64,000 nucleotides of DNA from Sambucus nigra (Eukaryota > Streptophyta > Magnoliopsida > Dipsacales > Adoxaceae), in contig OX422211.1 in NCBI GenBank assembly GCA_949130495.1, forward strand, positions 395,867,049-395,931,048. The letters are read 5' to 3'. The notes beneath the pieces were generated by a model. That model saw only the letters and a program-made list of their open reading frames with translations, ran no database searches and was not told the origin of the DNA. The position numbers and the translations under genes were made by a program. Positions within the stretch are counted from its first letter, which is position 1. Each line of letters begins with the position of its first letter. Positions 46,230 to 58,393 of this stretch are shown one piece after another.

Positions 46230-49039
46230 TGTAACACCCCGTATTTTTGATCATTTTAAATTACATGTATGCACATAATTTAATTAAATTGAGAAATAAA
46301 GTGGCTTAAATAAATATTAATTAGCGAATAAAAGAATTAATATTTATGTGTAATTACATTTACTTCTGTGATAAGTAAATTAAACATGTTAAATAATATT
46401 ACGTCGTAAGTGAGTAAAATCGATGGATTTAATGGTATCCCATTCGGGACAACCATATATGATCGTGTTGGGAATGAGATGAAAATAATTGGTAGATAAC
46501 TCGGATGGTAATTTTGAGTGTTCCAATGGTTCGGAAGGGTCTTAATAGTCAGAAATAGGTACCCGAGGGTTATAATTGGGTTTCGAGGGCTTTTTAGGCT
46601 AAACGGGAATCGTAAAAGGATATTTATGTCATTATATACATAGGAGCTAACTCAATTTTGGGATTTGGAGTGTGTATGGTTATAATTAGGTAATGTGGAT
46701 GGAGTGAGCAGCCCTCGAACCATTTTAAAGGCTAGAGCTTTGAGAGAGGAGAGAAAAGAGAAGGAAAAATTGAAGAAAATTGTAGAGAAAGTGATCTGGG
46801 TGGGAGATCGAATTATTCCGGGATCAAGAACGTTGCCGAAAGAAGAACTCAAGGAGAGAATCTAAGAATTTCTTCAATCACAAGGAAAGTATTTAACTTG
46901 TTATAATCCTAGTGTAGTTTTCAATAATTCATGTAGAAATTTGGTGTAGGAAGACACAAATTTTTGACGGGAGAAACATGTAAAAATGGGGTTTTGACTA
47001 ATGAGATCATCGAAGAGAACTTTTATTAGCAATATATGTTATATATGATGTTAATGGAATGATAAAGATGAAATCTTGATTTAGAGTTTGAAACTCTGCA
47101 TAATTATCGATATTAATTGATAATCCCATGAGTTAGATGTCTTCCGAGTTGATTCATATGTAGAAATCTATAAATTTATGTTTGGGATTGATGTAATACT
47201 CATATTAGGGGTTTGGGTGAAGATTAGAACTCCTAAGATTGAATGTAAAGAGGTGAATCCAGTCACAAGTTGGCAGCCGAGTAGAACCGAACTGGTTCGC
47301 TGGGACGAACCGGTTCGTTTTACTGTGCTGCCCTCCCTTACCTTTTATAGTTTTACGTGGACCGTTTGGTGTTAGACATGGTCTATGGAGTCTGAGAGAT
47401 GGATTACAACTTCTAGAAATATACAAGGGAGATTAGGAAGTACTATGGGTTAAACGGGGATAAATTTTGAGTAAGAGATTATGGGTATACTAGGGTGAAA
47501 AGTACTCGCGTAATAATTATGAAATCGGGTTCGAATTTTGAGAAAAATTAGGCTAAGTGATTAGTTAGGATAGCATGTTGTCCAGAAGCGTGACACTAGA
47601 TAATTGATAATAAGTAAGTGAATACTTTGTAAAAAATCGAGAGTCGAGATAGACTCGGGATTTGTGAGCTAGTGTTACGAGAGATATTATGTATGTTAGC
47701 CAGTTATAGATATATGTACGTTAGCAAGTGATATATTTATATATATATAATATCTATGTCTGACTGATATATATATGTGAACATACCTACTCTAGTTATG
47801 CTATAGTTAGAGGTTGTGTGTAGTGGACAGTCCACCCTGGCCTGACCAACATGTGTTGGATTGTTTCCCAGGTCATAGTAATGTTGCACGACCACTATCC
47901 GTGTGTGAGGATAACTGAGTTTTGAGTCCGCTGGGGGTAATGTGGTATGGTTATGATCCATGGATGTATGTTTATGACAGCCTACACTATGTGTTGGCGA
48001 TTTGGGTTTGATGGTAAGATTTCGACTCGGTGGCCCAAGGATGGTATGGGACGTACATGGTGCCTGACAGCATACTAGGGAATGCAGCTGGGAGGACAAC
48101 TTGGGGATGATGTGTATGTACATATAAAAGTGTGTTATATGTATATGTGTACTCAAACAAATGTGTGAACATCAAATTAAAAGTAGTGTATAATTACGTT
48201 GATTATATAAAAATTCGAGTATAATTGATAATTACTATGATATAGCTTATATGATTAGCAAGTGATAAGCAAAGTAAAGTAAAATACGTGTAGCACAACT
48301 GGGATAGAGTTTTGGCGTATTGGACTATGTTAAGATTGACAAGACTATTTAGGCGGGGTAGTATAACTAGGAAATTAAAATACATGCGTAAGGTGCACAC
48401 TATAGACGAGGGGCGAGGATAATCTCATACGAGTGCGACAATAGATAAACATGAATAATTTTGTTTCATATTCATTATTGCATTTTAAATACTTGCAAAT
48501 ACTTTTTAACATATTTTTGGTGCTGACTTGTGCCAAAAATATTTTCAAAACCTTTTTAGTTCTCAGCCATAGGTACGCCAGGGTTAACTTGTCCTTCGAG
48601 TCAGATGATGCTGCAACAAATGTGGATGCATGCAGTATTTTCTTAGACACCTCTATCCATTCTATCTAGTTAGGATGTTATTCCAGTATTTTATTTCGAG
48701 CATGTCACCCACAGTTGGACACCTTTGATTGTACGTTGTTATTTTACTTCATGTATTAGTTGGATGATATTACTTGGGATTTACCGAGAGTTATTCGATT
48801 ACTTTATTTATTTATGCCATCACTACTCATTATCATTTCATTGTGGTGAATGTTTACATTTATGATTGAATGTTTTAATAAAGAGGTTAATAAGTTTTTA
48901 AAATGTGACACCGGACATAATAGGTTATTAGCACTAATTTAGTTTTCGACAGTGATGATACAAAAGAATCAGACTGAGATTCCTGTTTTATTTTATTAGA
49001 GGATTGGCCACCCGTTATTAGAATATGTAGGATGTCACA
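46230..49039 (+). repeat. Right LTR of element D, inverted relative to its element
   Basis: 2810 bp, TGTAACACCCCGTATTTTTG...ATGTAGGATGTCACA. Order of landmarks on the plus strand: TAATAGTCAGAAATAGGTACCCGAGGG block near 46540, CCGGTTCG-type palindromes (47275-47335), a TTGTGTGTAGTGG module near 47815, decayed hairpin near 48558-48579, GACAGTGATGATACAAA near 48948. This is the forward LTR order, as in B, while the adjoining internal region is minus-strand. Confidence 0.85.
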
Positions 49040-49735
49040 TGTGTATGGTGCCTTAACTTGATGGATTATTCCATGAATATTATAAAAGCGAATAAACTTA
49101 TTTGGGTAGTATTCACCACCTATATTAGATCGTAGGATTTTCATTTTTCGATTTTGTTGAGTTTCAAGTTTTACTTTGAAAATAAAAAAAATCGCGAATA
49201 CTTCATCTTTACTTTTAAGTAAATATGTATATGCATATTTAGAGTAATCATCGTACTCTTCATATCATATATATCACTATGTATATGATCAAGCATGACT
49301 TTCTACTTATCTTAGAGTGCGAACAACTTTCACATTTATTGTAGTGGTTAATTTTACGATCAGAAATTAGTCCTAAATTAGTCATATTCTTAATACTTCT
49401 ATAATTAACATAACTTAATCTATTATGCCATAAAGATATATAATCGACCCTATAAACAAAACTAATGTCACTTATTATATTAAATTTGATCATGCCTTAT
49501 AAGAGTACCTTTTGCTAATAAACTGACCATTCTTGAATAGGACAAGCTTATCCGACTCATACACAAGTTTGAAACCTCTCTTATTGAGATGGTCTCCAGA
49601 CACAATATTTTTACATATTTTTCGGTACATGAAGTACATCAATTAAAGTAAGAACCTTCCCATACTTCAATTTCAATTCCACTGTGCCCTTTCCAATTAC
49701 ATTGGTGAGGAGGTTATTTTCAATAGCTGAATTTC
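49040..49735 (-). pseudogene. Ty1/copia polyprotein fragment
   Basis: The minus strand shows the end of protease (VIGKGTVELKLKYGKVLTLIDVLHVPKN, 49610-49705), the pre-integrase segment LWHNRLSYVNYRSIKNMTNLGLI with KCESCSHSKI (49290-49430), and the integrase segment KILRSNIGGEYY (near 49115-49145). It stops abruptly at 49040 against the LTR of element D; the rest of pol is not found left of element D. Multiple stops. Confidence 0.85.
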
Positions 49736-49789
49736 AGAAATCTTATAATATTCCAGACTAGGTAGAAATCGATTGTGCCCCTCTCCCTA

Positions 49790-51500
49790 GAGATGTTTAT
49801 GATATTGAAGGGGGGAACTAGTTTCACACCCCGCTGGTTACCCAGGGTGGTTTGACATTTCCTCCAAACCCTATCTTTCTTAGATTCATCAAATATTTTG
49901 ATGTTGTTCCTGCCAAGTGGCCCCCAATATTTGAAAAATTGTGAATTGGGTATATAGGATAAACACATTATATGGGACTAAACTGGGTCGTACTGAGATC
50001 TTTTACTGTTATGTTTGGTCCTGAACCAATGATGGCATTCTGTACCTGAAGACCAGGAAGACTGATAGGGTCCTAGTGGTAAACCTCCCATATTCTCATA
50101 AAGATTACTGGGTTCATGGGTTTATTACCAAAAATGGGCAACGTCCTCCTCTTCGCGAGGGCGAGAGAAACTGGGGCCTTTGATTGTAGACTTTGGGGAT
50201 GATTAAATAAGTCGCTTTATCTTTTCTTTGGTTTACTTGCTTTTTTTTCCTGATTCCTATCCTCTGATTGATGGTTTTCTTCCTTTGTTCTGCAGCTCGT
50301 GATAAAAATCAAGAGCCTGACTTAAGTGAAGTTGATGCTCCTGAACTCTTGAAGGCCTGAAAGGTTAAAAATAGGCTTTTAAACGACGAGCATCCAAGGT
50401 CCACATCTTACTTACTCGAGTATAAGAATACAACAAGCATTTTTATTGCTCGACCGATCAACAAAGTCCACGACCTGAAAGCTCCAGAAGTTCGTACTTC
50501 TAAAATAGATATGATAGAGGAAGAGGAAAAAGAAGAGGAGGAGGAAGAACAAGAAATAAAAGAAGAAGAAGAAGAAGAGGAAAAAGGACATGTCTCCCTA
50601 AGTGAAGAGGAGGAAATTAAGGATTGATGATAATGTGGATCAAATATCTTTGTCTGATCATCTCAAGTCGTTGAAGACGTTAGAAGTTGATTCCCCTAGT
50701 GATAGTGGATTTAGCCCAGGAGCCAAGGGTAAAGAGAAAGAGAAAGAGAAGGAGAAAGAGAAAGAGAAGAGGAGAGAATAAGAAGATAGGAGGAAAAAGG
50801 GAAAGAGAAAGAGAGAGGAAGAGAAGAAGAGGGAGGAGGCAAAAAGAAAATTGGTCCTAAAGACCCTTACAGTCCTCTTCCTCTCTACTGGTGTTGAGGG
50901 AGCTAGCATGGGCAACACCCCTGCTCTTGCCCATGGTCTCTTAAAGGGGGTTGTGTTTGCTGCAAACCGTGAGCGTTCCTTACGCTCGGGGGCTACCTAG
51001 CTTGCTCTTAAGTCCGCTCAAGGACTTTCCCTTGTAATTATTTTCTCTTTATCCCTGAATCATTTCTTTTTCTACATTTTGTCTTCTTCGTACTAACCCA
51101 ACTCTTTTTCTTTCGTGTAATTTTTGGCTGATTTCACAACTCTTCTGGATGGTCATGCCAACCAGTCCAAGGTTAATCAAGAGCTGAAAGAGGTTCTTAT
51201 AAAGTTTGAGAAGGCCTTTTCTGATGCTCGCACGACCTGGGAGCGGGAGAAGGAGAAGTCTACAAAGGCCTATGTTGACCTTAAGGCGTCCAAGAAGGCG
51301 GTAGTCACTGAGTAAAAAAGCTGTCCAAGGAGAACCCGAGTTTGTCCGGTAAAGTTTAAAAGCTAGTGGAGGCTCTTCCACACGAGAAGGATAACAACTA
51401 CACTGAGGGATGGGATGCAACATATGATGATGCCAAGATCCAATTGGACTATGCTAAAAATGGCTGGGACTAGGCAATTGGAGCTGCGGGGACTCCTGTT
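49790..51500 (+). pseudogene. 'Putative gypsy type transposon' (PF04195-like) gene, decayed copy 1
   Basis: The N-terminal domain is readable across frameshifts: GGLTFPPNPIFLRFIKYFDVVPAKWPP (49850-49930), KTRKTDRVLVVNLPYSHKDYWVHGFI (50050-50130), then a Glu-rich stretch (50510-50620), a Lys/Glu-rich stretch (50730-50860) and a coiled-coil-like segment (51130-51315, QSKVNQELKEVLIKFEKAFSDARTTWEREKEK) ending in a GWDATYDDAKIQLDYAKNGWD region (51405-51470). This matches the better copy at 62050-63998 in order and motifs. Function unknown. The family is transposon-associated and resembles a Gag-like accessory protein. Confidence 0.7.
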
Positions 51501-51869
51501 GATTTTGAGCTCTTTGGTCTTCGTTCTCCTGGGTCAACCCCTTTATAGAGGGAGTGCGGAGTATTGGTCGGTCTGCCGACCATGCTGAGGTCAGAGTGGA
51601 TATTGACTAGGATCTGAGGAAGTGATTGAAATTAAGCAGGTCAAGGAATAGGGCCTCTAGATTAGGAGTTTTTTTCTTTTTCTTGTACATATTTTTGATG
51701 CCCTGTAATTTTCTTTTTTTCTCTGACTGTATTGGCCTCTGGCCCCCTTTATTACTAATGAATGAAAGATAACCTTCTTTGCTTCTATTAATTTATTTCT
51801 TCCATTCGTACTGATATCTATTTATGGTTTCACATGTTGTGTTATTTGTAGCCTGACGAGGACTATATT

Positions 51870-52606
51870 CCCCCTACTTCAAGGTTAGGAATGATCCTAG
51901 GGCCCACTATTAGTGTTCAATCTTCCAAGGCTTTTGTAAAAATTTGCAAGTCACTGAGAATGAGGATTGAGCAATATAAGAATCTGTCCAAACTGGTCGC
52001 TAGGCTAAAGGACGATCTCCAAGCCATGGAGGAGATAGGGGCCTCAGTTCAAAATGAGGTGAACGTACTGAAGGCCAAACTTATGAAGACCACTAAAGTA
52101 GGCCAAGTAGGTGAAGTGATCCAAGCCAAGAATAACGCCTTGAGGTTACTGAGCTAAAAGGAGATGTTAGAAGAGCATATGTGATAGCAGTTGGACTCCA
52201 GAAAGATCTCACGAGGCTCTAGGGAGAAGTCACAAGGCTACAACATCTATTTCGAATGGGATACCAAGAAGCTTGGGCAGATGACTATAATACGGGCTGG
52301 GTTGATGTCCCAATAATGCTTAAGGAGGCAAAAGATCTTGCTTTTTCTCGTGGGTGGCTAAGCACCCTTAGGGATGTTTAGACACCTAAGGAGTCCAGCT
52401 TGTGGTATAAGCACCGGGTCGAGTGTGCGGCCTATAGCCATAACCCGTTCTCAAAGGAGGACAAGTGGATCCTAATTGATGCTATCCTTTCTCAACTCCT
52501 GGATGATTACCTAGAAGACTATGTGGAGGAGTTCTCCCTTAAATCGGATGATGGTAGAAGAGCTTGTGTTACAGATTATCTTGCTTTTTATCCTGAATCG
52601 TCTTAG
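51870..52606 (+). pseudogene. Second coiled-coil/C-terminal module of a PF04195-like protein
   Basis: After a ~370-bp gap with an AT-rich intron-like or downstream sequence, another coiled-coil region (51960-52156, LSKLVARLKDDLQAMEEIG, VLKAKLMKTTK) is followed by a GYQEAWADDYNTGWVDVP motif (52255-52310) and a C-terminal acidic segment (52400-52606, ending DYLAFYPESS then TAG). It parallels the C-terminus before it, so the gene has either a duplicated module or fused remains of two copies. Stops near 52156 and 52380. Confidence 0.6.
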
Positions 52607-54650
52607 GTCCTTGTGTATTTTGGTCTTGATGTAATTGTAATTCCTAATTTTCGTCAATACAAAGATTAATTTATTTACTTTTTCCAGATTATGATCATCT
52701 GCTGACTAAACATGAGCTAATAACTATCGCTTATATTTGAGCTGGAAAGAGATTTTGCTCATCAATTACTTAAAATCTTTATCGACCAAACAATACTTTT
52801 GCTATTTAAATGGGCTAGTACTTAGGTTTGATCATTTTGGGTGTTTCAGCTAACTAAATGATATCGAGAACAAGTGTTAGCCATTTGTTATCATGTGTTT
52901 GAATATTCTCCCAGTCCTATATGCCTTAACAGTATCATTCCATATACTTTACCTTTTAGGTTGTGTCATCACACTCCCTTAGGCCTAAGTGAGATGATGG
53001 CGATAATTTACCTAGTCGATGGGCCATTCGCCCGAGTAGGCTTTTTATGACCAAAGCATTTGGCAACCAACCTGAGTTGGCTTTGTTGCCTAAGGATCCC
53101 CTGTAGGAATTTTGTTATTACCGGGGCAACTCACGAGGTCTGTTGTGTTTGCAACAAAGACATGAGGGTTGTAGTGGTTGAAACACTTTTATTAACTTTT
53201 TATAACTACTATAAACCTTTCTCGGCATGTGATATTCCTTGATTGAAACAAGTTTAACAACTTGTTATAATCCCCCGGAGTTCTGTTATGCACGAGGGTG
53301 TTATCATTTGGAAAGGGTGCATAATACAGAGATGCAATCAAGAAATTCGAAGTAGTCGATATCTAATATCAAAGTGCAAGAGTCAATTGGCATTCATTCT
53401 GTAGAGGGGGCTTGGAGGTAATCCTGAGATTAGGGATAATCCACCCATTAGCAACAGTGTTTGGGATTAAGACAGCGTGACAGCTCAGCGTAGCAGCTCA
53501 AGCGAGGTAGCTCAAGCGTGGCAGCTTGGCGTGGCAACTCATACTTTAGCTTGATGATTACTTAGTCATATTGTATCTTTGTTTATATTGGCTATGAACT
53601 ATAACGATTGTAATGATGTAATGAGAATAATGAATCTATGTGAGGTTGAATGGTACTCGCGAGGGACCAGGCTTGACAGGGCCTGGGAGAGCTTTCATGC
53701 TCTATCGAACGACCTCACCGTGGTAATTTTAGAGGGACTTGGTTTGGAGGATTGAGAAGTGGGGCATCATTGGGTCTTGTCCTGATCGTCTTAGATACAC
53801 CTGGTAAAACACCTAAGGATCCTCACCGTGGAACCTAGAGCGGAGCAGCCTCGAGTTCCATCGGGTGTTTAGCTGTGAACCAAACAACCCTCTACTTAAT
53901 GTCCCATCTACTGTAGGTGATGTCACTAGCAAGCTAAACAATGTCAGACATGCACTTGAGTAAACCACCGTGGTATTTGGGGCTGTCAGGCAGTTGGTGA
54001 GCCACCTCTGCGACAATATCCCTCTGACACACAGTAGTTAGGCAAAAGGTATATCTTGGCATTTAATGTCTATGACGTGGAGACAACTAGGGCATCAGGT
54101 ATTTAAATGTTGGTGACATAAAGTATGAGGGATGTCTTTCACAGGCATTAATGACTGAGTTGCCTCGGGGGTGGCACGGGGGCTATTAAGGACCTCAACC
54201 ACCTCCAAGGAATGGATGTTCTTTTGAGAATCAATGAGTTATTGCTAGAGAGAGTTATTACAAACCAGAGGGTTTCACCCAATCACCATTGTTATTAACC
54301 AAGAAGCTTTTAATACTTGATAGAGAGAGAAAGGGTGTTTTGGTGTGTTTCTACCTGCCTACCAAGGTGTATCTAGGATGCTTACTTCTCTCTCCCTCTA
54401 GCTAAGTCATATCTAAGTTCATTATTATTTCCTGAGTTACACATGAGAGATTTGTGAGTTTAAACTGAGTCTTATCTTCATTGAACTTATGTCTGGGTGT
54501 TCTATTGCTAATATAAGGCTTTAGCCCATCAACTTATCATTACCATACTCAAACAGGGGTTACGCCTCCATCTATAACCTAAAGTACCCTCTTACACATT
54601 CATTAAATAATAACTTGCAAGCAACATAAGTTTGAAATGAAAATTTTCAA
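52607..54650. other. Non-coding stretch, probably LTR or flanking sequence
   Basis: No coding region is supported. CTCACCGTGG words recur at 53714 and 53822, and a short minisatellite lies at 53482-53535. It could include an LTR of the PF04195-like element or the missing 3' LTR of the Tat element, but I could not pair it with any other LTR here. Confidence 0.4.
53482..53535 (+). repeat. 13-14 bp minisatellite
   Basis: Four imperfect units of AGCTCAAGCGTGGC: 53482, 53495, 53509 and 53523. Confidence 0.85.
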
Positions 54651-54802
54651 AAATTGAATGTGCTAATAAAACATAAAGAAGACTAAAATTTGAACTTCTT
54701 GAGATTGACTGTGTTCCACACTCTTGGTATCTCCCTAACCTCCAACATTTTAGAGTGATAAGCTCCTTGAAGTTCGTCCCTTAACACCTTAAAAGGTCCT
54801 TC

Positions 54803-55862
54803 CTAGTTTAGTCCTAGCTTGTCATCTAATGGCTTTACGGCACTGCTGAGGACTTTCCTTAGGACATAGTCCCCTGCTAAAAACTTCATCAGATTGACTT
54901 TCTTGTTATATTGCTTAGCTAGTTGCTGTTGATAAGAAGCCAACTTAATCATGGCGAGTTCTCTTCGCTCATCTACTAAGTCAAGTTCAGTGCGTAGTGC
55001 ATCATCATTAAGGCGTTGATCGACCAAGGTGGTTCTCATTGTATGGAGACTTACTTTCAGCGGAATGATAGCTTTCATTACGTAAGCGAGCGCAAAGGCT
55101 GTTTCCCCAGTTGGTCTCCTAGGAGTGGTACGGTAAGCCCATTAAACTCGAAGGAGCTTATCCACCCAGGACCCTTAGCTCTTTCTAACCTATTTTTTAG
55201 TCCATCAAGCATGGTCTCCTTAGAAACGTCTGCCTGACCGTTACTTTGGGGATACGCCACATAACTGAAGTGGTGCTTTATGCCATGCTCATCACAAAAA
55301 CCTTGAAAGAAACTGCTTTCAAATTGCGTGCCGTTATCAGTGATGAAAGTTCTTAGCATCCCAAAGTGTGTTATGATGTTTTTCCAAATGAACCTGTTCA
55401 TGCCAGGGTGGTGAATATTCGCCAATGGTCTACCCCTACCCATTTGGTGAAGCAATCTCTGCCGACCAGTAGATACTTACGATTTCCAGGTGCGATAAGT
55501 AGTGGTCCCACGATGTCTAGTCCCCACTGTGTGAATGACTATGGAATTGTCAGAGATTTCAAGTCGCTATCTGGCTGGTGAACCATAGGAGAGTGCTTCT
55601 GGTATTTTTCACAACTACAAACATAGGTGCCAGCGTCCTTTTGCATGTGAGGCCACCAGTAACCCTCTTTAATTGCTCGAAAGGCCAATGAACTTCCTCC
55701 TACGTGACTCCCACAAATAGCATTGTGAAGTTCACGTAGCACTTGCTCGGGGTCATGTGGGTGGATGCATTCAAGGTAAGGGCCTGTGAATGATTTATTA
55801 TAGAGCTTTCCTTCTGGGGTAAGGTAAAAATGGGCAACTTTCACCCTTACTTGATGAGCCAA
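54803..55862 (-). pseudogene. Integrase of the Tat element
   Basis: Zinc region LHNAICGSHVGG...CEKYQKHSP (55590-55770), core with TDNGTQFESSFF (55300-55345), YPQSNGQADVSKE (55210-55250) and C-terminal LAKQYNKKVNLMKFLAGDYVLRKV (54840-54920). At least one frame change near 55078 and one between 55455 and 55539. Confidence 0.88.
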
Positions 55863-56049
55863 TCTCTTTCCACCAGGTAGTATATCATTCCGTAGACAGG
55901 CGATGATGGGATATATCTAACTAGGGGCCTTCTCTGTGAGGAGGATTTTCTGAGCTACGACTGTCTGGTCCATGCTTAGCTGGGAGAGGAACTCTACCTT
56001 GATGGTTCTTCTCAGATCAGAGTCCACTGTTGAGCTCAAGGTTGGTAAG

Positions 56050-56781
56050 ACATTTGCGTGGCTTTTCTGCCCACAGGGGAACTATTAAATGTCAACCTTC
56101 TCAAATCTTGCCATAAGAACTTTTACCATGGCGAGGTAGGCTGCCATTCTGTCATCTTTTGTGTTAAAATCTCCACTCGGAGACCAGTTTGGAATCACCG
56201 AGCATGTTGAGGTGCTTTGCCCCCAACAGTTGGGCCTTGCGCAACCCAGCGATCAGTGCTTCCTATTTAACTTCGTTATTGGAGGCCTCAAATCCCAATA
56301 TGATTCCCTCTTCGATCAAAACATCTTTTATTGTGATGAGTAGGATTCTTACTCCTAACCCCCTTGCAATTGGTGGCTCCATCAATGTATAGGGTCCAAT
56401 CCTTAGATTGTGCTTCCTCATCTCTTGACTGATTCCCTTCTTATTGGTCGATAGGCTGGTCTCCAGTGAATTGGGAAATAAAGTATGCCAAGACTTGTCC
56501 CTCAATTGCTATTCTTGGTTAAAAGTGGATATCAAATCTGCCGAGCTCCACTGACTATTTTAAGAGTCATCCAGAGAGGTCGACTTTTTGAAGAACAACT
56601 TTGAGGGGTAGGAGGTGATCACAGTTAGTGAGTGAGTTTTGAAGTAATGTTTTAGATTTAGTGAGGCAAACACTAGTGCATAGGCAAGCTTTTCCAGGGG
56701 CAAGTAAGGTTGTTCTGCATCTAGCAGTGTCTTACTAGCATAATAAATAGGATACTGTCCTCCTTCTTTCTCACACACCAA
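56050..56781 (-). pseudogene. Tandem RNase H domains of the Tat element
   Basis: The first RNase H ends with PIYYASKTLLDAEQPYLPLEKLAYALV (56650-56750). Downstream, separated by frameshifts, YTLMEPPIARGLGVRILL...EGIILGFEASNNEVK (56263-56400) is the start of the second, archaeal-like RNase H typical of Tat elements. The NNE motif is visible. Confidence 0.8.
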
Positions 56782-56809
56782 AGCTGAGCTTACTTGTATT
56801 AAGTTTCAT

Positions 56810-57437
56810 TCAATTTTTCCTGTGGATCTCAAAGGTTCTGGCTAAGTTCGTGAGGTGGTCGCCTTTGTTCTTTCTCTTGACTATCATATCGTCGATGCAT
56901 AACTCCATTATTTCTCCCATATTTTTCTTGAACATCTTTGTGACTAACCTATGATAAGTTGCCCCTGCGTTCTTTAGGCCAAACGACATGACCTTGTAAC
57001 AGTATACCCCAATAGGGGTTATGATGGACTTTTTATCCTGAATAGGCATTTAGAAAATTCAACCTTTCATGTGTTGACGTAGTGTCAACCAATTGCTCGA
57101 TTTTAGGAAGTGGGAATCTGTCTTTAGCACATTCTCTGTTGAGATTTGTGAAGTCAATACAGACCCTCCAACTGTCGTTGCTCTTTCGTACCACTACTGG
57201 GTTGGTTAACCACTTGGGGAACTACACTTCCTGGATGGATCCTGCATCCAAGAGCTTCCATACTTCATTCCCCACCACTTTAGCCTTCTCAGAGGCTGTT
57301 CGATGAGCCTTTTGAGTGATCGGCTTGAAGGTCGGGTCAATGTGCAAATGATGGTAAACTACATTAGGATCAATCCTGGGCAGATCATATTGTTCCCAAG
57401 CAAAAACATCTAGATGACTTCTCAAGAAGGCAATCAA
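56810..57437 (-). pseudogene. Reverse transcriptase of the Tat element
   Basis: N-terminal RT part VFAWEQYDLPRIDPNVVYHHLHIDP (57330-57410), a KLLDAGSIQEV motif near 57225, then TPIGVYCYKVMSFGLKNAGATYHRLV (56930-57010) and catalytic CIDDMIVK (56880-56905; relatives have YIDDM). Frames are broken between 57222 and 57049. Confidence 0.88.
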
Positions 57438-57590
57438 TTATTTCTTTTCATGATCGCCGATAATGGTTCGGATAAGAAACTTTGTCTCTAACAAGTTTTC
57501 ATCACCTCCAACTTCCTCAAAGCTTTCAACGATCCTGTCAGAGGGGTGTACCCTGGTCTCGTCCACCCCTAGTTAGTCGTAACATAATTT

Positions 57591-58001
57591 CTATTTAGAG
57601 GGTGCAACCCCCTCCCGGGCTTCCTCCAGAGCATTTTTTGGTTCCCTTTTCTTCTCGTTCCTAGAGCGGATGGTTGCGATGAAGCACTTTCTTATAGTGG
57701 CCTGGTCGCCACAAATTTTGACCACGTCCCGGTCGATATTACACTTCAGTTTATTATGGTAGGTAGATGGTACGACCCTCATGGCATGCAACCAGCCTCT
57801 TCCTAGAATGGAGTGATATGGGGGCTCTATGTACATCACTAAGAACTCAATAAACTTTAAGATGTTGAATGCTCTGACTGGAAGGACTATCATTCCCAGT
57901 GACATTGTGATTTCCCCTGCGAAGCCGACTAATGAAACTCTGGCTTCCTTGAGGTCTATTAGGTTAAGATTAATCTTGTGGAACAACTCTAGGTACATCA
58001 C
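57591..58001 (-). pseudogene. Protease-region ORF of the Tat element
   Basis: 136-codon stretch with FIEFLVMYIEPPYHSILGRGWLH, matching the C-terminal half of Tat proteases (the 'Y(N)ILGR' motif). The active-site DxG segment should lie just upstream (58000-58070) but is degraded. Confidence 0.75.
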
Positions 58002-58393
58002 CTATGGCTAGCTTCCCTGATCCACGAGAAACTTGTCGATGTCCCAATTTTAAATTCTGAGGGTTATTACTAGTGCGTCGTGATGTGGGGTCCTCACTCT
58101 AACCAAATCTTCTTTAGTGAAGTCGACGTGTTTGGTGTAGTCGACATCCTCTGGTCGTCGGTGCTTGCCAGCTTAGCTCTTAGCAGGGTTAATCTGAAAT
58201 GCCTCCATGACAGCAGTGACCTTTTTTATCTCCGTTCGAACAACATTTCTTTGGATCTGTTTTAGGTCTAATGCCCCATAGATCACCACGAACTATGTCC
58301 CATGTCGTCATCAAGGATGTTGTCCGACTTCTGGTCTCTATTGGATGTGACCTTATCTTCTTTCTTCTCTATGTATTCATTGAGATTCCCATA

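Larger units (their letters stand above)
39823..49039 (-). mobile_element. Element D: pol-depleted gypsy element with oppositely oriented LTRs
   Basis: Internal region 42446-46229 in minus orientation: PBS, gag, protease, conserved block and decayed integrase, with RT and RNase H absent. The left LTR (3' LTR by position) is minus-oriented and truncated at its outer end. The LTR touching the PBS on the right (46230-49039) is plus-oriented, opposite to expectation. The LTRs belong to one subfamily but differ by perhaps 15% over the first 100 bp. No TSD was found. Confidence 0.75.

Noticed and set aside
46230..49039. Simple solo LTR inserted beside element D
   Set aside because: The five bases on each side (CTGTA and TGTGT) do not form a target duplication, so a clean solo-LTR insertion is not supported.
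49720..49968. 82-codon minus-strand ORF
   Set aside because: Shadow of the plus-strand PF04195-like domain, which matches the second copy.
53621..54100. Possible LTR with CTCACCGTGG repeats
   Set aside because: No TG/CA ends, TSD or partner LTR could be found, so it was left as unassigned non-coding DNA.
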